The notes beneath the pieces are model-generated. The model did not search any database, was not told the origin of the DNA, and saw only the letters and a program-made list of their open reading frames with translations. A stretch of 64,000 nucleotides of DNA, taken from contig JASANC010004740.1 in assembly GCA_030248135.1 (NCBI GenBank), forward strand, positions 124,001-188,000, in the 5' to 3' direction. Of this stretch, positions 1 through 12,059 are shown piece by piece (the stretch's first letter is position 1; every line of letters starts with the position of its first letter). The stretch comes from Theristus sp. LFF4_11. Its lineage: Eukaryota; Nematoda; Chromadorea; Monhysterida; Xyalidae. Made by a program: the position numbers and the translations under genes.

Positions 1-79
1 AAGTCAACAATAGGGCGGTACTTAAAAAAATAAAACACACACAACACATTCAGTTGGCTATTCCAAAAAAAATACACAA

Positions 80-262
80 CTACATGTGAAAAATAATGAA
101 ATAGGTATCGTGGTAATTAACAAGATTTTTTAGAATCCGTTTTCTGTTCCTTCCCTCCAACGCACATTTCTCTGCAACACACCAAGCCACGTTGCCTGCT
201 CCATCCGTGTGCACACAAAGGTTGTGGGTCACGTTGCACTCTCTGCGCGATCTAACGTTTAT
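80..262 (-). CDS. possible terminal exon, unidentified
   Basis: This is an open stretch on the minus strand that follows an acceptor-like ttttccag at about 263-270 and runs to a TGA at 80-82. It encodes about 60 residues with four cysteines in the pattern C-x6-C, then WC-x4-C, followed by a basic stretch. The surrounding DNA is GC-richer than the flanks, as the confirmed exons here are. I do not recognise the peptide. No upstream exon or conserved neighbour supports it, and the plus strand is also open, so it is a weak call. Confidence 0.2.
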   Translation of the reverse strand: MNVRSRRECNVTHNLCVHTDGAGNVAWCVAEKCALEGRNRKRILKNLVNYHDTYFIIFHM

Positions 263-345
263 CTGGAAAACGCGCGCGGGAGAACAGTCGTCCATATAAT
301 GAATGCATGGCGCGCTGACGCGCATCGGCATGATTTGAAACAAAC

Positions 346-1928
346 CAGGAGAATGCGGTCACTATTTTATGTATCGAGTTTCAGGTTTTCAGCAGATGTT
401 CTGTAACATTTGATGTTTTAACGACCGGAAATGTTTTTTTTGCTTTGGCGACTGTGCGAGCGTCAGCACAACACCCATCGGAAAAGTCGGTTCAATGGAG
501 AAGGCCGGATTTGGTGGCTTTCAAGATCCATCATGCTCTGTATGAGCTTTTGCAATAAGGCACGCATGCTTGTTCGAGATCGCTTAGAACCTCTTCACAA
601 AATGTGTTCAAATAAAAACAGAGTTCTTTCAGTGTATTTCTGAACCCGGTCTATAATTTAGAAAAGGTAGATACAACATGTAGCATTTTTTTCAGTGAAG
701 ACCAACCCGGAAATATTCAGACAACACAACGAGCTACAACTACACTGTGGGAAGTTTTGTCCATTTACCCTGAAAAGACATCCGAAAAGGGTTGTTCCCC
801 ATTCGACGATGTCATCATCAGCTGATGTTGCAGCAAATCTCCCGCGTTTCAGTTGTCACGCATCATAGCGTGTGGACAACATTCAAAACCAAATTAAAAC
901 TGTCATGCAAATTACCGTAAAAACTCAGTTTTTACACACGCGGTAAAGTGAGCGAGTTCGTGTGGCGTAGTTTCGTTTCCCTTCATCGTGATAAAATATC
1001 TCGAAATTTACGGGAGCCGCAAGCCAATAGCACTGAGGTCGTTCAGTTTCCTACGTCAATAGTAGCAAAGTATAGAATTTGCTCACTTAAATGCGTGTCG
1101 CATAACATGCAGTCGTCACAAGCAATCGACACTTCAGCTTAACACCAATTTACAGCCGCATTTACGGCGGGCAAACTGGAACGAGATGAAAATTGATCCA
1201 ATCCGGCTTCATGCGAAGTGTGGGTGCCCGCCCCGTATGTGTTGAATAATCGTGAAAAAAGGCTTGTTGAAGAGGAGGCTTGTTTCATTGAAAGTCGAGG
1301 ACATTTGGTGCTACATCGTGTTTCGCAGTGTATCCAATTTGTTAACGTTGATGTCGCGTGATGAGGCGATATTTGAAAGTTCCTTTCTGAATTTTAATTA
1401 TTCACGTTGAACAGACGTTGGCAACTCTGAAACTTGATTTCGTTGCATCCGACTGACGCACATGCAAAAAAGGGGGAACTGTACTCTTGCTTTGGCTCCG
1501 GCTCGGTCAGCTCACAATAAAATGCCGAAAAACAAAAAGTTTAGAAAAAGAATTTGAAAACAACGGCGTTGTTCGTATCAGACACTTTTCCACGCAGTGA
1601 TGTCGTGTGGTTCAATTTTCTAGCCGCAAATAGCATTCCAAATTGCAGGTAATAAAACAAAGCGAAATATTGTGATGCTTTTGACTTCACATTTACAAGG
1701 CAATATTCAAATTCTTTATGGGTGCACTCTGTGGGCGGGATTCTTTGCGGTAAACGCATTATTTCGGTCGAAAGTAAATCATGGCGTTGTAAAAGAAGAG
1801 CGGTATTTTGAAAAGAAAAGGAAATTATGTTGCGTACAACACCGGAACTTGTTGGGAAATAACAAAGAGCACGCCTTGGCTACCCGTTTAGCTGTTTTTA
1901 CGTTTAAGAGGTTGAAAACTATATGTTG
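346..1928. other. no gene recognised
   Basis: AT-rich DNA with only short random ORFs on both strands. I found no exon with good splice sites and no long repeat matching the rest of the window. Confidence 0.5.
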
Positions 1929-1930
1929 TA

Positions 1931-2198
1931 CAGTATGGCCGAATAAATAAGACAGCCCTTCAAGGCGGTATCAGCCGCAGACTAGGAGTTTGTCTTTTTC
2001 AAAAATGCCAACATAATTCCCAAACATGTGTGCAAGTGCGAAAGAATGAACAAAATACTTAAGAAGTTAAGATTAGTTAAGAAAAAACCGCGTCAAATTT
2101 GGCACACAATTTCGTTTCTGACATCTTTTTTCTTTCATTCAAATTTCGCGCTCTCCTTGCACCCTGAAAAAAGCTGACATGTTTACTCGGCCATTCCG
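1931..2198. repeat. 268-bp MITE, TA target site (copy 1)
   Basis: The element is bounded by TA dinucleotides at 1929-1930 and 2199-2200. Its terminal inverted repeats begin CAGTATGGCCGAATAAA on the left and, read inward, CGGAATGGCCGAGTAAAC on the right. A second copy of nearly the same length and opposite orientation lies at 45473-45741 in a PHR-gene intron. It has no coding capacity. Length, TIRs and the TA duplication point to a non-autonomous Tc1/mariner-superfamily (pogo-like) element; the exact family is inferred. Confidence 0.75.
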
Positions 2199-2363
2199 TA
2201 TTAATATAATCAATTTTTTGCGTGTGCAGACGTAAAAAGGAAACTAGTTTCAATCTTTATGTGGCAATTCAAAGTCGCCTAAATGACTCGGCCCTATGAA
2301 GGGGACTTGGATCGTCACTTTGCCATTTTGAATTCTCGCATTATCCGTGAAACTGTTTATCTA

Positions 2364-3460
2364 CAGGGTGAGCCAAAAAAAGGTTCCAATTCTAAAATGC
2401 TCTCACTGGCTTGTGCTGAGTTGTTTCGAGCTGAAAATTGGAACACTATTAGAAAACATTTGGAGGTTTTTCTGACCAAATTTTTGTCATGGTATGTTCC
2501 CCCTATCACTCACTACAGCAAAATACCAGAAAATATGAAAAATCGACAAATGTTGAAAAATGCAGGGGGTTGATTTAACTGTAACAAAGATCAAAAGAAT
2601 GAACGTTGGTGACAGCCCGAATGTTCACAACACAAAAAAAGATAAAAAAAAGCAATATGAGTTTAAAGCAGCTTAGAAATGCCGAATGCTGAGTTGCATT
2701 TGAACAGTTTTTGATCACTCCAATGTTTCACTTCAAGTCTGAGTGTGCGTAAGCGGTTCTGCTCAGAACAGATGCGAATTTATCTTTTCAAATCCAAATT
2801 GATTTATTTTCCTTTTTTAATACACAAAATTTGCCACTCTGATATTTTTACCATAGCAGACTGGTTGTTTTTCTGCAGTGAGAGATGCACTTCCATTTTC
2901 AGTCTTTGCTGCCATCATGGTTAAGTGGACGGCAGAGCAGCGAGTCTGGTCTGCCAATTGGTGGGAACATGCGAATAACTTTTCCACAGTGGTTCGGCAA
3001 TTTCGTAAAAGATTCAATTTGACACCGCGTGACGATACATCAGTTCGGAAGATCGTTTATGAGCAATGATAAACAGTAAGATTATGGATGAACAGTGTTT
3101 TTGTCAAAAATTGCTATTTTTTGAAAATTAAACTGTAAATATGAACTTGAACGGGTAAGCCAAAAAAAATTTTGATCCCAAAAACTCCCAAAATGTTCTA
3201 ACAAGTGTTCCAAATTTTAAAACACGAGGTCCCTTTGTTTACAGCTAAATCAACCCTCTGCATTTCACAACATTTGTCGATTTTTCATGTTTTCCAGATA
3301 TTCTTCTGTAGTGAGTGATAGGGGCAACCTACTATAACAAAAAATTGGTCAGAAAAACCTTCAAATGTTTTCTAATAGTGTTCCAATTTTCAGCTCGAAA
3401 CACCGTAGCACAAACCAGTGAGAGCATTTTAGAATTGGAACCTTTTTTTGGCTCACTCTG
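2364..3460 (+). mobile_element. mariner-like (Tc1/mariner) element, decayed
   Basis: This 1,097-bp element is flanked by TA on both sides (2362-2363 and 3461-3462). Its ends are CAGGGTGAGCC and the matching inverted CAGAGTGAGCC, and the terminal inverted repeats are about 210 bp long (2364-2577 against 3245-3460). A short plus-strand ORF at about 2917-3069 encodes a helix-turn-helix resembling the N-terminal domain of insect and nematode transposases (KWTAEQRVW... QFRKRFNL). The DDE/D catalytic part is missing, so the copy is non-autonomous. A related copy lies at 22837-24509. It is inserted in an older repeat whose uninterrupted version is at 14130-14340. Confidence 0.85.
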
Positions 3461-3530
3461 TATATACGTACATTGTATGCGCGCGCATTGAGTCGCGGGA
3501 GCAAAATAAAACCTCAAAAATAAAGTGTAA

Positions 3531-4316
3531 AGCTGGGAAAATACCATACGAATGAACCAACAGTTTTTTCAAAGAAAAAAGGTCGTTACACAAATCGTTG
3601 TTCTTTTGACCAATTGCCCCAAACGACGCATTTTCAACTGATCCCATATTCAGCGCAAATTTTGCTCATTTGACAAATTGGGGTTCTGGGAATTCAGCTG
3701 GTTTATCAAACGTTTATAAAAATTTTCAGCTCCGAGAAAAATGCTGCCAAACGTGAAACAGATATTCCAAGAATAGTGTGGCTGATTTTCCAGTGAGAAC
3801 GCCGTGATCATGGTAATTCGGTGCCTGTGGGCGACGCAGAACACACGATTTGCATAGATCTTGTTCCGCTATTCATGTGCAGATCTTCTATCAGAAACAG
3901 TCGCATTGAGCAAACTGCACACATCACAATAATTGAAGCCCCATGCGCATCCGCACCAATAAAAACTAATTCGCTTATTCGGCGTTTTTGATTTGAATAG
4001 AAGTCTATCTCTATTATTGAATAAACATTTCCTTGCGAACGCACTGAGGAACGGCGCTGCGATACGAGCGACTCGGTGCACGGTGGAAAGTCAAGTTTCC
4101 ATTGTGCACATGCCCGTCCAGACGGGCACACCAGAACGCCTGCCAAAATGGCGTTGTCCGCGGGCTCGGTGCGTTGCCAAACATTGAAACGTACTTCAAT
4201 GGTTTAGTGTTACAGTATTGTAAACCGTCTTTCGACTTCGAAAAGTTCTCCACCGCAACAAAGACCACATGGAGGTTTTAAGACCCGATTTTTCAGAATA
4301 GCGATTTCCTCTAGGC
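3531..4316. other. no gene assigned; GC-rich patch at 4030-4190
   Basis: Apart from a GC-richer patch around 4030-4190 that is open on both strands, I see nothing coding. The patch could be an exon, but I found no matching splice partners and no recognisable peptide. Confidence 0.35.
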
Positions 4317-6862
4317 GTTGCGTTTAAGATCGGCTTTTTTGAGAATACCGTCCCACCCCTCCCACCTCTAGGCACTAGAATGCAAAGTTTTTCCAATTTA
4401 GACAAATCATACATTATTCTGACCGTCTTGACGCGCTGATTCCGAAAATCACATTTATTTTTTGATTCGAAGTCATTTAGGACCCAAAAATGGCCGAAAA
4501 CCGTTTTTTTTGGATCCTTTCAAAAAATAGTGTTTTTTTAGCTTTTTAATGAAGCTACGACAAAAATAAAAAAAACCATTCGATTCGCCTTGATCTGCTG
4601 AACATTTTTTGTTAATATACTGTGCCCTAAAAATGAAGTTTAAAAGGTGAATTTTTAAAAAAAAACTGATTTTAAAGCCAGTTTTTCATTTTTTCGGGTC
4701 TTCAGAACCGTTTTCGGGGCATAGTATGGGGGTCCACCAAAAAGCACTCCGAAATAGCTAGCTCTGTGCTAAGTTTCATTTTCAATTTCGGTCGGCAGGA
4801 TAACTAAAAAATGGTTTTACTGTTGGTACCCAGAACGCGATTTGGTCATCATGACACCGACATGCACCTGAACATGTACCACGTGCTGCAACCAGGTGTA
4901 CTGTGAGATAAAATAAAATAGTGCATCCAAAAGCCCACGAGACCAGCTAATAGTGCCTCACGTATCAGTCGTCGAAGTGCTTATTCATGGCCATAACAGC
5001 GGAGCTATTTTTGCTCACAAGTGTGAACTATTGGTTAAAGACCCAATGATAATGTTAGTTTTTGGGGTTTTTCAGCAATTTAGAACCGTTTTCGGGGCAT
5101 AGTATGGGGGTGCACCAGAAAGCACTCCAAAATAGCTAGCTCTGTGCCAAGTTTCATTTTCAATTTCGGGCGGCTGGATAACTAAAATTTGATTTTACTG
5201 TTGGTACCCAGAACGCGATTTGGTCATCATGACACCGACATGCACCTGAACATGTACCACGTGCTGCAACCAGGTGTACTGTGAGATAAAATAAAATAGT
5301 GCGTCCAAAAGCCCACAAGACCAGCTAATAGTGCCTCAAGAATCAGTCGTCGAAGTGCTTATTCATGGCCATAACAGCGGAGCTACTTTTGGTACCCAGA
5401 CCACGATTTTGACACCATGAGAACTACATGTACTGTACATGCACTTATACAAGCGTCTTGTTCTGCCACTGTCAGATAGGAACAAAAAGTGCATCGGAAG
5501 GTTCACTAGACTGTTATAGCTAATTTTTACACAAAAACCAGTCGTTGAAACAACCATTCAGTACCACAGCAGAGTATTTGATGATTTTCCGTGCATATAA
5601 GAAAAGAAATGATACTGTTGGTTTTCGATTTCAGTTCAATTAGTTGGATCAGTGTTTGCGCCACAGTGTTGAGTGCTGCTGGAGGCGCTCCGAAAGAACA
5701 GTCAATCTTTCAACTTTGAACTTTCCAGTCGGTCGGCCACATTCACAAAGTGTATTTCATTGGGTCTTTAACCAATAGTTCACACTTGTGAGCAAAAATA
5801 GCTCCGCTGTTATGGCCATGAATAAGCACTTCGACGACTGATTCTTGAAGCACTAATAGCTGGTCTCGTGGGCTTTTGGATGCACTATTTTATTTTATCT
5901 CACAGTACACCTGGTTGCAGCACGTGGTACATGTTCAGGTGCATGTCGGTGTCATGATGACCAAATCGCGTTCTGGGTACCAACAGTAAAACTACTTTTT
6001 AGTTATCCAGCCGACCGAAATTGAAAATGAAACTTGGCACAGAGCTAGCTATTTCGGAGTGCTTTCTGGTGCACCCCCATACTATGCCCCGAAAACGGTT
6101 CTAGATTGCTGAAAAACCCCAAAAACTAACATTGTCATTGGGTCTTTAACCAATAGTTCACACTTGTGAGCAAAAATAGCTCCGCTGTTATGGCCATGAA
6201 TAAGCACTTCGACGACTGATTCGTGAGGCACTATTAGCTGGTCTCGTGGGCTTTTGGACGCACTATTTTATTTTATCTCACAGTACACCTGGTTTCAGCA
6301 CGTGGTACATGTTCAGGTGCATGTCGGTGTCATGATAACCAAATCGCGTTCTGGGTACCAACAGTAAAACCATTTTTTAGTTATCCTGCCGACCGAAATT
6401 AAAAATGAAACTTGGCACAGAGCTAGCTATTTCGGAGTGCTTTTTGGTGGACCCCCATACTATGCCCCGAAAACGGTTCTGAAGACCCGAAAAAAATGAA
6501 AAACTGGCTTTAAAATCAGTTTTTTTAAAAATTCACTTTTTAAACTTCATTTTTATGGCACAGTATATCAACAAAAAATGTTCAGCAGATCAAGGCGAAT
6601 CGAATGGTTTTTTTATTTTTGTCGTAGCTTCATTAAAAAGCTGAAAAAACACTATTTTTTGAAAGGGTCCAAAAAACGATTTTTGGCCATTTTTGGGTCC
6701 TAAATGACTTCGAATCAAAAAATAAATGTGATTTTCGAAATCAGCGCGTCAAGACGGTCAGAATGATGTATGATTTGTCTAAATTGGAAAAACTTTGCAT
6801 TCTAGTGCCTAGAGGTGGGAGGGGTGGGACGGTATTCTCAAAAAGCCGATCTTAAACGCAAC
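4317..6862. repeat. 2.5-kb foldback inverted repeat
   Basis: The left arm (about 4317-5395) reappears in reverse complement as the right arm (about 5795-6862), with a spacer of about 400 bp. Within each arm a block of about 375 bp is itself duplicated.
The text beginning accgttttcggggcatag occurs at about 4711 and 5087, and inverted near 6067 and 6445. Outer ends read gttgcgtttaagatcgg and its complement. No ORF of note is present. The structure fits a foldback transposon or a large palindromic MITE. Confidence 0.85.
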
Positions 6863-8075
6863 ATTTTTCTTCCATAGAGATGGAACACAAATGAGCCTTC
6901 CTAAATACCCGGAACATTTTCAGCGTGGAACATTCTGTCTATACTGCATGCATTATGCATTTTTTGAACAACAACAACGCAATTTAAAAAAGAACGAATT
7001 ATTTATTATCGAATTATTCAAGGATTTATCTTTTTGTTTGAATAAACGTGGAGCCAATTCTGCAACCAACTCCACTTTGTAGATAAATGTTTTTAAACAT
7101 TTTGATATTGTTTGAAGGTTTATACCATGAACAAGACGATTGTTAGCGGTTGTTTGTATTTGCAAGCTGTATACGTTTCAATACTTGAACACAAAAATAC
7201 AATGGTGCCTGCAGTATTATAAATAAAGAGATGGTTAGGCAGTTCAAAAACACTGCGCAAGTTTAGCTGTTGCCTGCAGCATAATAAAATAAAGAGAGGT
7301 GTCTGAACAACTTTGGTTGAAATAGGGCAGTTCAAAAACATTTTATGCAAATTTTGCTGACACACATCGCCAAACGGGAATTTGAGAAAGTGTTGGAATG
7401 CCACCGACAATGGAAATGCATGACATCGGATACAGGAATGCATGAAGTTGGAACTAACGATCCGTTGCAACTGGAACAAAAAAGAGTTTGTAGTCACAAG
7501 AGGATAATCAAGTTTCTAATAGATTTTCAGTTTACCTCCTGAAGTTATCAACGTGAGCGAGTTTTGTAGTGTTCCCCTGGAGTTTTTGTATAAACGCCTT
7601 GCACGTTTTGCGGTCGTTTGTCTGAAACTCTCAAGGGGCTTGTTCAAAAATGCACAGGAAATGTTTAAATGGAAAAAGTTTTCGCTTTTTTTCTTAAAGT
7701 TTATTTAGAAAGAAACAGCAGCATTAGTAATGACGAAACTGTGTTTCGTTTCGGTTTTGACACGTTTTTTGGCATTGAAAATGAACGTTTATTTTTGTTT
7801 GTTTTTTGGTTGCGGTTGCCTTGCCTTTTTGTTTGATTTCGGTTTTCCTGGTTGAGTTTAGAAGTGTAATCAGCTTAGTCGGCTGGTGTAACACGGTCTA
7901 TTGAATAAATTTTGTGGTCTGCAGTTCGGGTTAAAACAGATGCTTGGATGTCAAGTGCATTGAATACTGTGTTGCTTTCGCTTTTGACTCTTGTTTGCAA
8001 AAGCAAGAGTGAAAACATTGAAATACAAACAACCGCTACCAAAAGTGTTCAGCTGAACGAAAGGCAAATGTAAAA
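6863..8075. other. no gene recognised
   Basis: AT-rich sequence between the foldback and the first convincing small gene. It has short overlapping ORFs on both strands without splice support. A degenerate duplication is visible where similar text follows agttcaaaaaca near 7240 and 7330. Confidence 0.5.
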
Positions 8076-8413
8076 TCACGTCCCAAGTGATCGCGGCCTG
8101 GACAATCGCGGCCTGGACGATCGTGGCCCGGGACGATCGCCTGGAACAAAATGACATTTTCAGAACATGTTAAGGAAATTTTTTAAATTAAACACGATTG
8201 GTCAATATCACACTACAGACCTTTTTTCAGATGCCCGATAACTTCTTGGCCACACAACTGAAACTTCGTTGCCGTGAGTGTGTTAGTGAACTTGAGGCTG
8301 TCCGGGCCACAACGTGATCGCAAAATCTGGTACGTGTTTTCAATAAGTCCAGACATACAATTGTAGGTGTTTTGAAGAGCGGCGAGGGGACCCTCGCCAT
8401 TGGCAGATAGCAT
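8076..8413 (-). CDS. small two-exon protein, unidentified (85 aa)
   Basis: Exon 1 (8413-8221) begins with ATG six bases after a strong acceptor-like tttcagtttcag, which could be a trans-splice site. Exon 2 (8140-8076) follows a ttgttccag acceptor. The junction is phase 1 on both sides and gives an 85-residue reading frame.
The first 64 residues look like a compact helical domain (PLAALQNTYNCMSGLIENTY and following). The tail is short and basic, rich in Arg, Pro and Ser, and ends at TGA 8076-8078. I do not recognise the family; small subunits of larger complexes have this kind of composition. It lies downstream of the four-TM gene on the same strand, so it could be a separate gene or an alternative end. 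Confidence 0.45.
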
Positions 8414-8439
8414 GGCTGGCTGAAACTGAAACTAAGTGT

Positions 8440-8750
8440 CTTTGGGGGGGGGCGGCCGGGCCGACGGGGGTTGCCACATCAAACAGGGGTTTTTGAACAC
8501 AGTTAAATTTTTATTATTTTCTAACAAGGAACAACTAGAACAACTCATTATTCAATTACACGTCAAAAATTGGCTTGTTTTACTGTTAAAAATGCAATTT
8601 TACCTCTATGAAATAGACAAAATTTCAATAAAACAAGATTTGCGCTTTAATTATTACATTACTGCATTATTACAGTCACCGGATAGTTCTGACAATGGTC
8701 TAGCTGAAATCAACTTGACGAGACGCTTCGAACAACAAACTTAACAACAA
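8440..8750. repeat. dispersed repeat (also at about 25375-25660)
   Basis: The block after the G-rich stretch, including the texts tttttgaacacag and atggtctagctgaa, occurs again at about 25375-25660 with scattered substitutions and indels. It is open by chance in one frame but its partner copy is not, so I treat it as non-coding repeat. Confidence 0.7.
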
Positions 8751-8870
8751 ACCTAACCTAAAAACACTGAGATAACAATTTGTAGTGGTCAATTTGCTCG
8801 TCTTTACTGGAACCAGTGGAAACAATTTCATGTAACAAACAAATTGCAGATATACGCAAAATCGAGATGT

Positions 8871-10668
8871 TCACGGTCCGGGACACGACTTTGAGCGTGC
8901 CCTGAGTGTGTCGTCTGCCCGCGTTGCTCGTTGGATGTTTGCCTGGCACATTCCACGAAACATCGCAGTCACGATCACCAGTGAAAACATCGACCAAACT
9001 GCGTACGTCCACAGAATGCCGAGCACTGAGGCCACCCAAATGCGTTCCGAATCGCTGCCTTGGTCTGCAGTCCTTTCGGTTGCATTTTGCAGAAGTGTGC
9101 CAACGCACGCATGATAGCTGACGATCGCAAGCGTAGGCAGGCCAACGGCAAGCAGAAGTTGCTTGAACGCTGGAAACGCATCGTGATTTCGTTGCATTCT
9201 GCACGACATTCAACACGGCATGCTTGTGTAGCAATGCCACAACCAAATGAAGCTTAATCAATCGTTATGTTCAAAACCACACCAACCAATGAAAAGCAAC
9301 AGGAACATTTCTTGTTCTGTGTTCAGTGCACGTTTGATGGACCAAACTGAGCAGAGAGTCACCACGGGCACCGTGCTAAGCAGCAGCACTACTTGGGCGT
9401 CACTCGTCACAAATGACACAAAAATGGCAACTGAAAACAGACAGCTGGCCAGTGTCTCAACGATGCACGTCATTTTGGTCAACAATCGAACGGTGCCTGA
9501 TGTTTCAATCAGATCAATCTCGATGGCGTTTGCGTCTGAAATGAACAATCGTCCGGCCAGTAGAGAGTAAAAACTTGAATTTCGTGATTCAGTTGGTTTC
9601 AAACCATTCAATCAAGCAAGCAATTTTGCGAAACATGTCCGCGCGACGGTGTGGGTGTGGGGTGCCGTGACGCGCATCCCGCAAATGATTGCGTCTCAAT
9701 AGCGTTCAACAATTCATTCACAATTTTTTTCGATATTACAAATGTAGGCGGCTGACCAGTGAACAGGAGCGCAGGCACAGGCAGCGCTGTGTGTGTGCCA
9801 TTCGCGTGGTCAACGCGCTCGGGTGCAGTGTGCTTGGGGACTGCCGTTGTTGCTGGTCGAGTGCGCCCCAACATGGCCATGTCGTTCTGCAATGCAGCTG
9901 GTGTCCAGCGCAAATGAACTCATTTAAAAAATGAAACTTTTATGAATCTTCACAAAAACAACTGTCAATGCCAGTACCAACTCCTCCTCAGCGCCCTCTA
10001 CGACGGGCGACGGTGGAGGTGGCTGCGGCCAATTGCTCCGTGACGAAACATCAACGCGACCGCTGCGCACACGCGAAAACCTTTTGGTACGCTGCAATGT
10101 TCTTTGAACTTTTTAGCTCAAATAAAAAAATGAATCATTCATGCATCAAATGATCTAAACATAAATAATCAACCGTTTTTGTTTGATCTAGCTTGTAAAC
10201 ATACTATGTAGTATGTACTATGCAGCTCAAAATCCTTGTAAAGGCTGGTCTTTTGAAAAATGCATCTAATTTCCTTTCGTGTGTGCCATCAAAAAGTCCT
10301 CATGTCCTGTGGTTCATAAAAATTCATCACACTCTACATTGTACGTGCGTAATGCTGCAAATGAATTCCGAAGCACAGTTGATGCAAACTGATAACCAAG
10401 GTGTTCTGCACCCAAAGGCTCAAATTTATGGTCACGAAGCAAGAGCACTGTATCTAAACCAGAAAAAAACCATTCCGAATTACCAATGGCTTGAAAATAA
10501 CACAAACAACAAGTCCAAATTCACCGAAGCCCTTGACACTTTCGAGACGACTGCGGTCACTGTGAACTTGCGTGTGGCCGCATGCCTGGCTGCGTCTGTC
10601 AGCAACGGGCTGTACGAGCGGTGGCACAGGTCGCTTTCGTTCAGGGACACTGAGCGGCGCATCATCAT
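8871..10668 (-). CDS. multi-pass (probably four-TM) membrane protein, unidentified
   Basis: Exons fitted on the minus strand are 10668-10525 (start ATGATGATG), 10062-9978, 9886-9757, 9535-9287 and 9169-8871 (TGA). Junctions between the last four exons are phase-consistent; the join of the first exon to the second is not solved, so an exon may be missing.
The N-terminal part is hydrophilic, with a proline run (NWPQPPPPSPVVEGAEEEL). Four hydrophobic segments follow: near TLASCLFSVAIFVSFVT, VVLLLSTVPVVTLCSV, LLLAVGLPTLAIVSYHACV, and a long one near WVASVLGILWTYAVWSMFS. The loop between TM3 and TM4 carries an N-glycosylation motif (NAT). MARVEL-type or other tetraspan families have this topology, and a divergent 7TM receptor missing exons is also possible. 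No motif decides it. Clustering with a receptor gene suggests a membrane signalling role, which is inference only. Confidence 0.6.
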
Positions 10669-11090
10669 TGGCTGTTTTCGCAACTTTCAATGATTTTCTC
10701 GTTTTTAATGTAAGAATGTTTGTTGCACACTAAAAACAGTGTCTTCAACCGTGCTGTTTCATTGCTCTCGCAATGCACAGCAGAATGAACTCAAGTTTGA
10801 CCACTTTCGACACACCGCAAGAAATCTGAAATACTCCATTGCATGGTCCTCCTGACAAACAGCAAACGCTAAAATCACCACAGACAGACAACAGATTTGT
10901 TCATTGAACATGACACACGCAAAAACAGACAATTGTTTCGTGACTCTTTTATCAAATCTGAAAGCAATACATTGAACCAATCCAAGCCCACCCATTTTGA
11001 GACCGAAAAACTGCGAATGCAGCCCAGGCGTTTTTCATTATCATTTATTTTATTATATCAACCATAAAACGCCGCTAAAAAGTGAAAACC

Positions 11091-11469
11091 ATGTCCGTGT
11101 CATTATCATTGCTTTTGTTTGTCCTTTTTTTGGTTAGCTGCAGTTTTTGTACAAATGAAAAGTTTAATCAAAGTGTATTGCAGTATAAGTTCGTTGAAAA
11201 AAGTGTTAAGAAAGTCGAATCAAATTTCGCAATTTTGCACCAGTTTTGATGAGCTTCTACAGTTGTCTCCCGCTCACAGCCCTCTCAATTGTACAAACGA
11301 AACGAATCACCAAATTAACTTTCCACCGGGCACTGAGCTGCTGTCAGACTCGTCGCAGTGGAGCAGTTTGAGCAGGGTGGTCGAATCGAAAGTGACAGAA
11401 GATTTATTGCAGGGGTGGATGCGCGAAGAACAACAGACACTCACATGCATGACATCCGTTCGCTCATAA
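11091..11469 (+). CDS. possible short secreted protein
   Basis: An ATG at 11091 opens a clear signal peptide (MSVSLSLLLFVLFLVSCSF). A phase-0 join from a gttaag donor near 11203 to the ttctacag acceptor ending at 11262 leads into a second exon that is open to TAA at 11467-11469. The mature part would be about 90 residues, acidic, with N-x-T glycosylation motifs and few cysteines. Another frame downstream and the 59-codon ORF at 11540-11716 could belong to alternative 3' exons. No family is recognised; it sits among other secretory genes. Confidence 0.35.
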
Positions 11470-12059
11470 CGTTGGAGAGAAACGGTTTTATTGTTAAATA
11501 TGTAACGCCGATTTCAACGGCTACTGTCGACTAGTCTGATGTCTGAGCCACAGCCACCCGCCCGCAATGTTCGATTCAAAAACTGGCTGGCCATCGCTCT
11601 GAGCGCGGCTGGCTCGCGCGCTGTCAGGTTCACTGAGGACGGGCATCCGTGGACGTACGAGCGACGCCTCCAGCTGCTCTGCAACAGTGTCAGTGGTCGC
11701 AAAGAATACTTTTGATGAAGCCAGATAATTTTTTTGTTGGGTGTTTTCAAGACTCAAGAATAACGCAGACAAGTTGGCGTGCTAGACAAACAGAAGACTT
11801 ATTTGTTATTTTCAATGCAACATTTCAATGTTGTTTCAACGCGCATCTTGGCCATCGAATGAAGGACGGTCCAAAGGAGAATGGCAACATCTGCCACTGC
11901 ATCAGCAGCGTTTGTTGGACTTTTCAATTAACTAACGGACGAAAACGTCGTTTGAACATATTCCTGTTTTTGTGGTCATCGCAACCGTTCTTCAAACCAA
12001 TTCTGTTCGGCATTTGTATCGAATTTTTCAAGCATTTTCTGTGTCTTGCGAAATGCTGA

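Noticed and set aside
2283..2573. 96-codon ORF beginning MTRPYEGDLD
   Set aside because: It crosses from the old repeat into the mariner terminal repeat (QGEPKKGSN and similar), a common transposon translation artefact.
4014..4268. Minus-strand ORFs around the GC-rich patch
   Set aside because: No splice partners, no recognisable peptide, and both strands are open.
10220..10693. 157-codon plus-strand ORF
   Set aside because: It overlaps the first exon of the four-TM gene. Splice-site logic favours the minus strand, though only weakly for this first exon, and transcripts should decide.
11521..11772. Open frames on both strands, including a 59-codon plus-strand ORF
   Set aside because: The GC-rich block is probably an exon, but I could not connect it in phase to neighbours or choose the strand with confidence.
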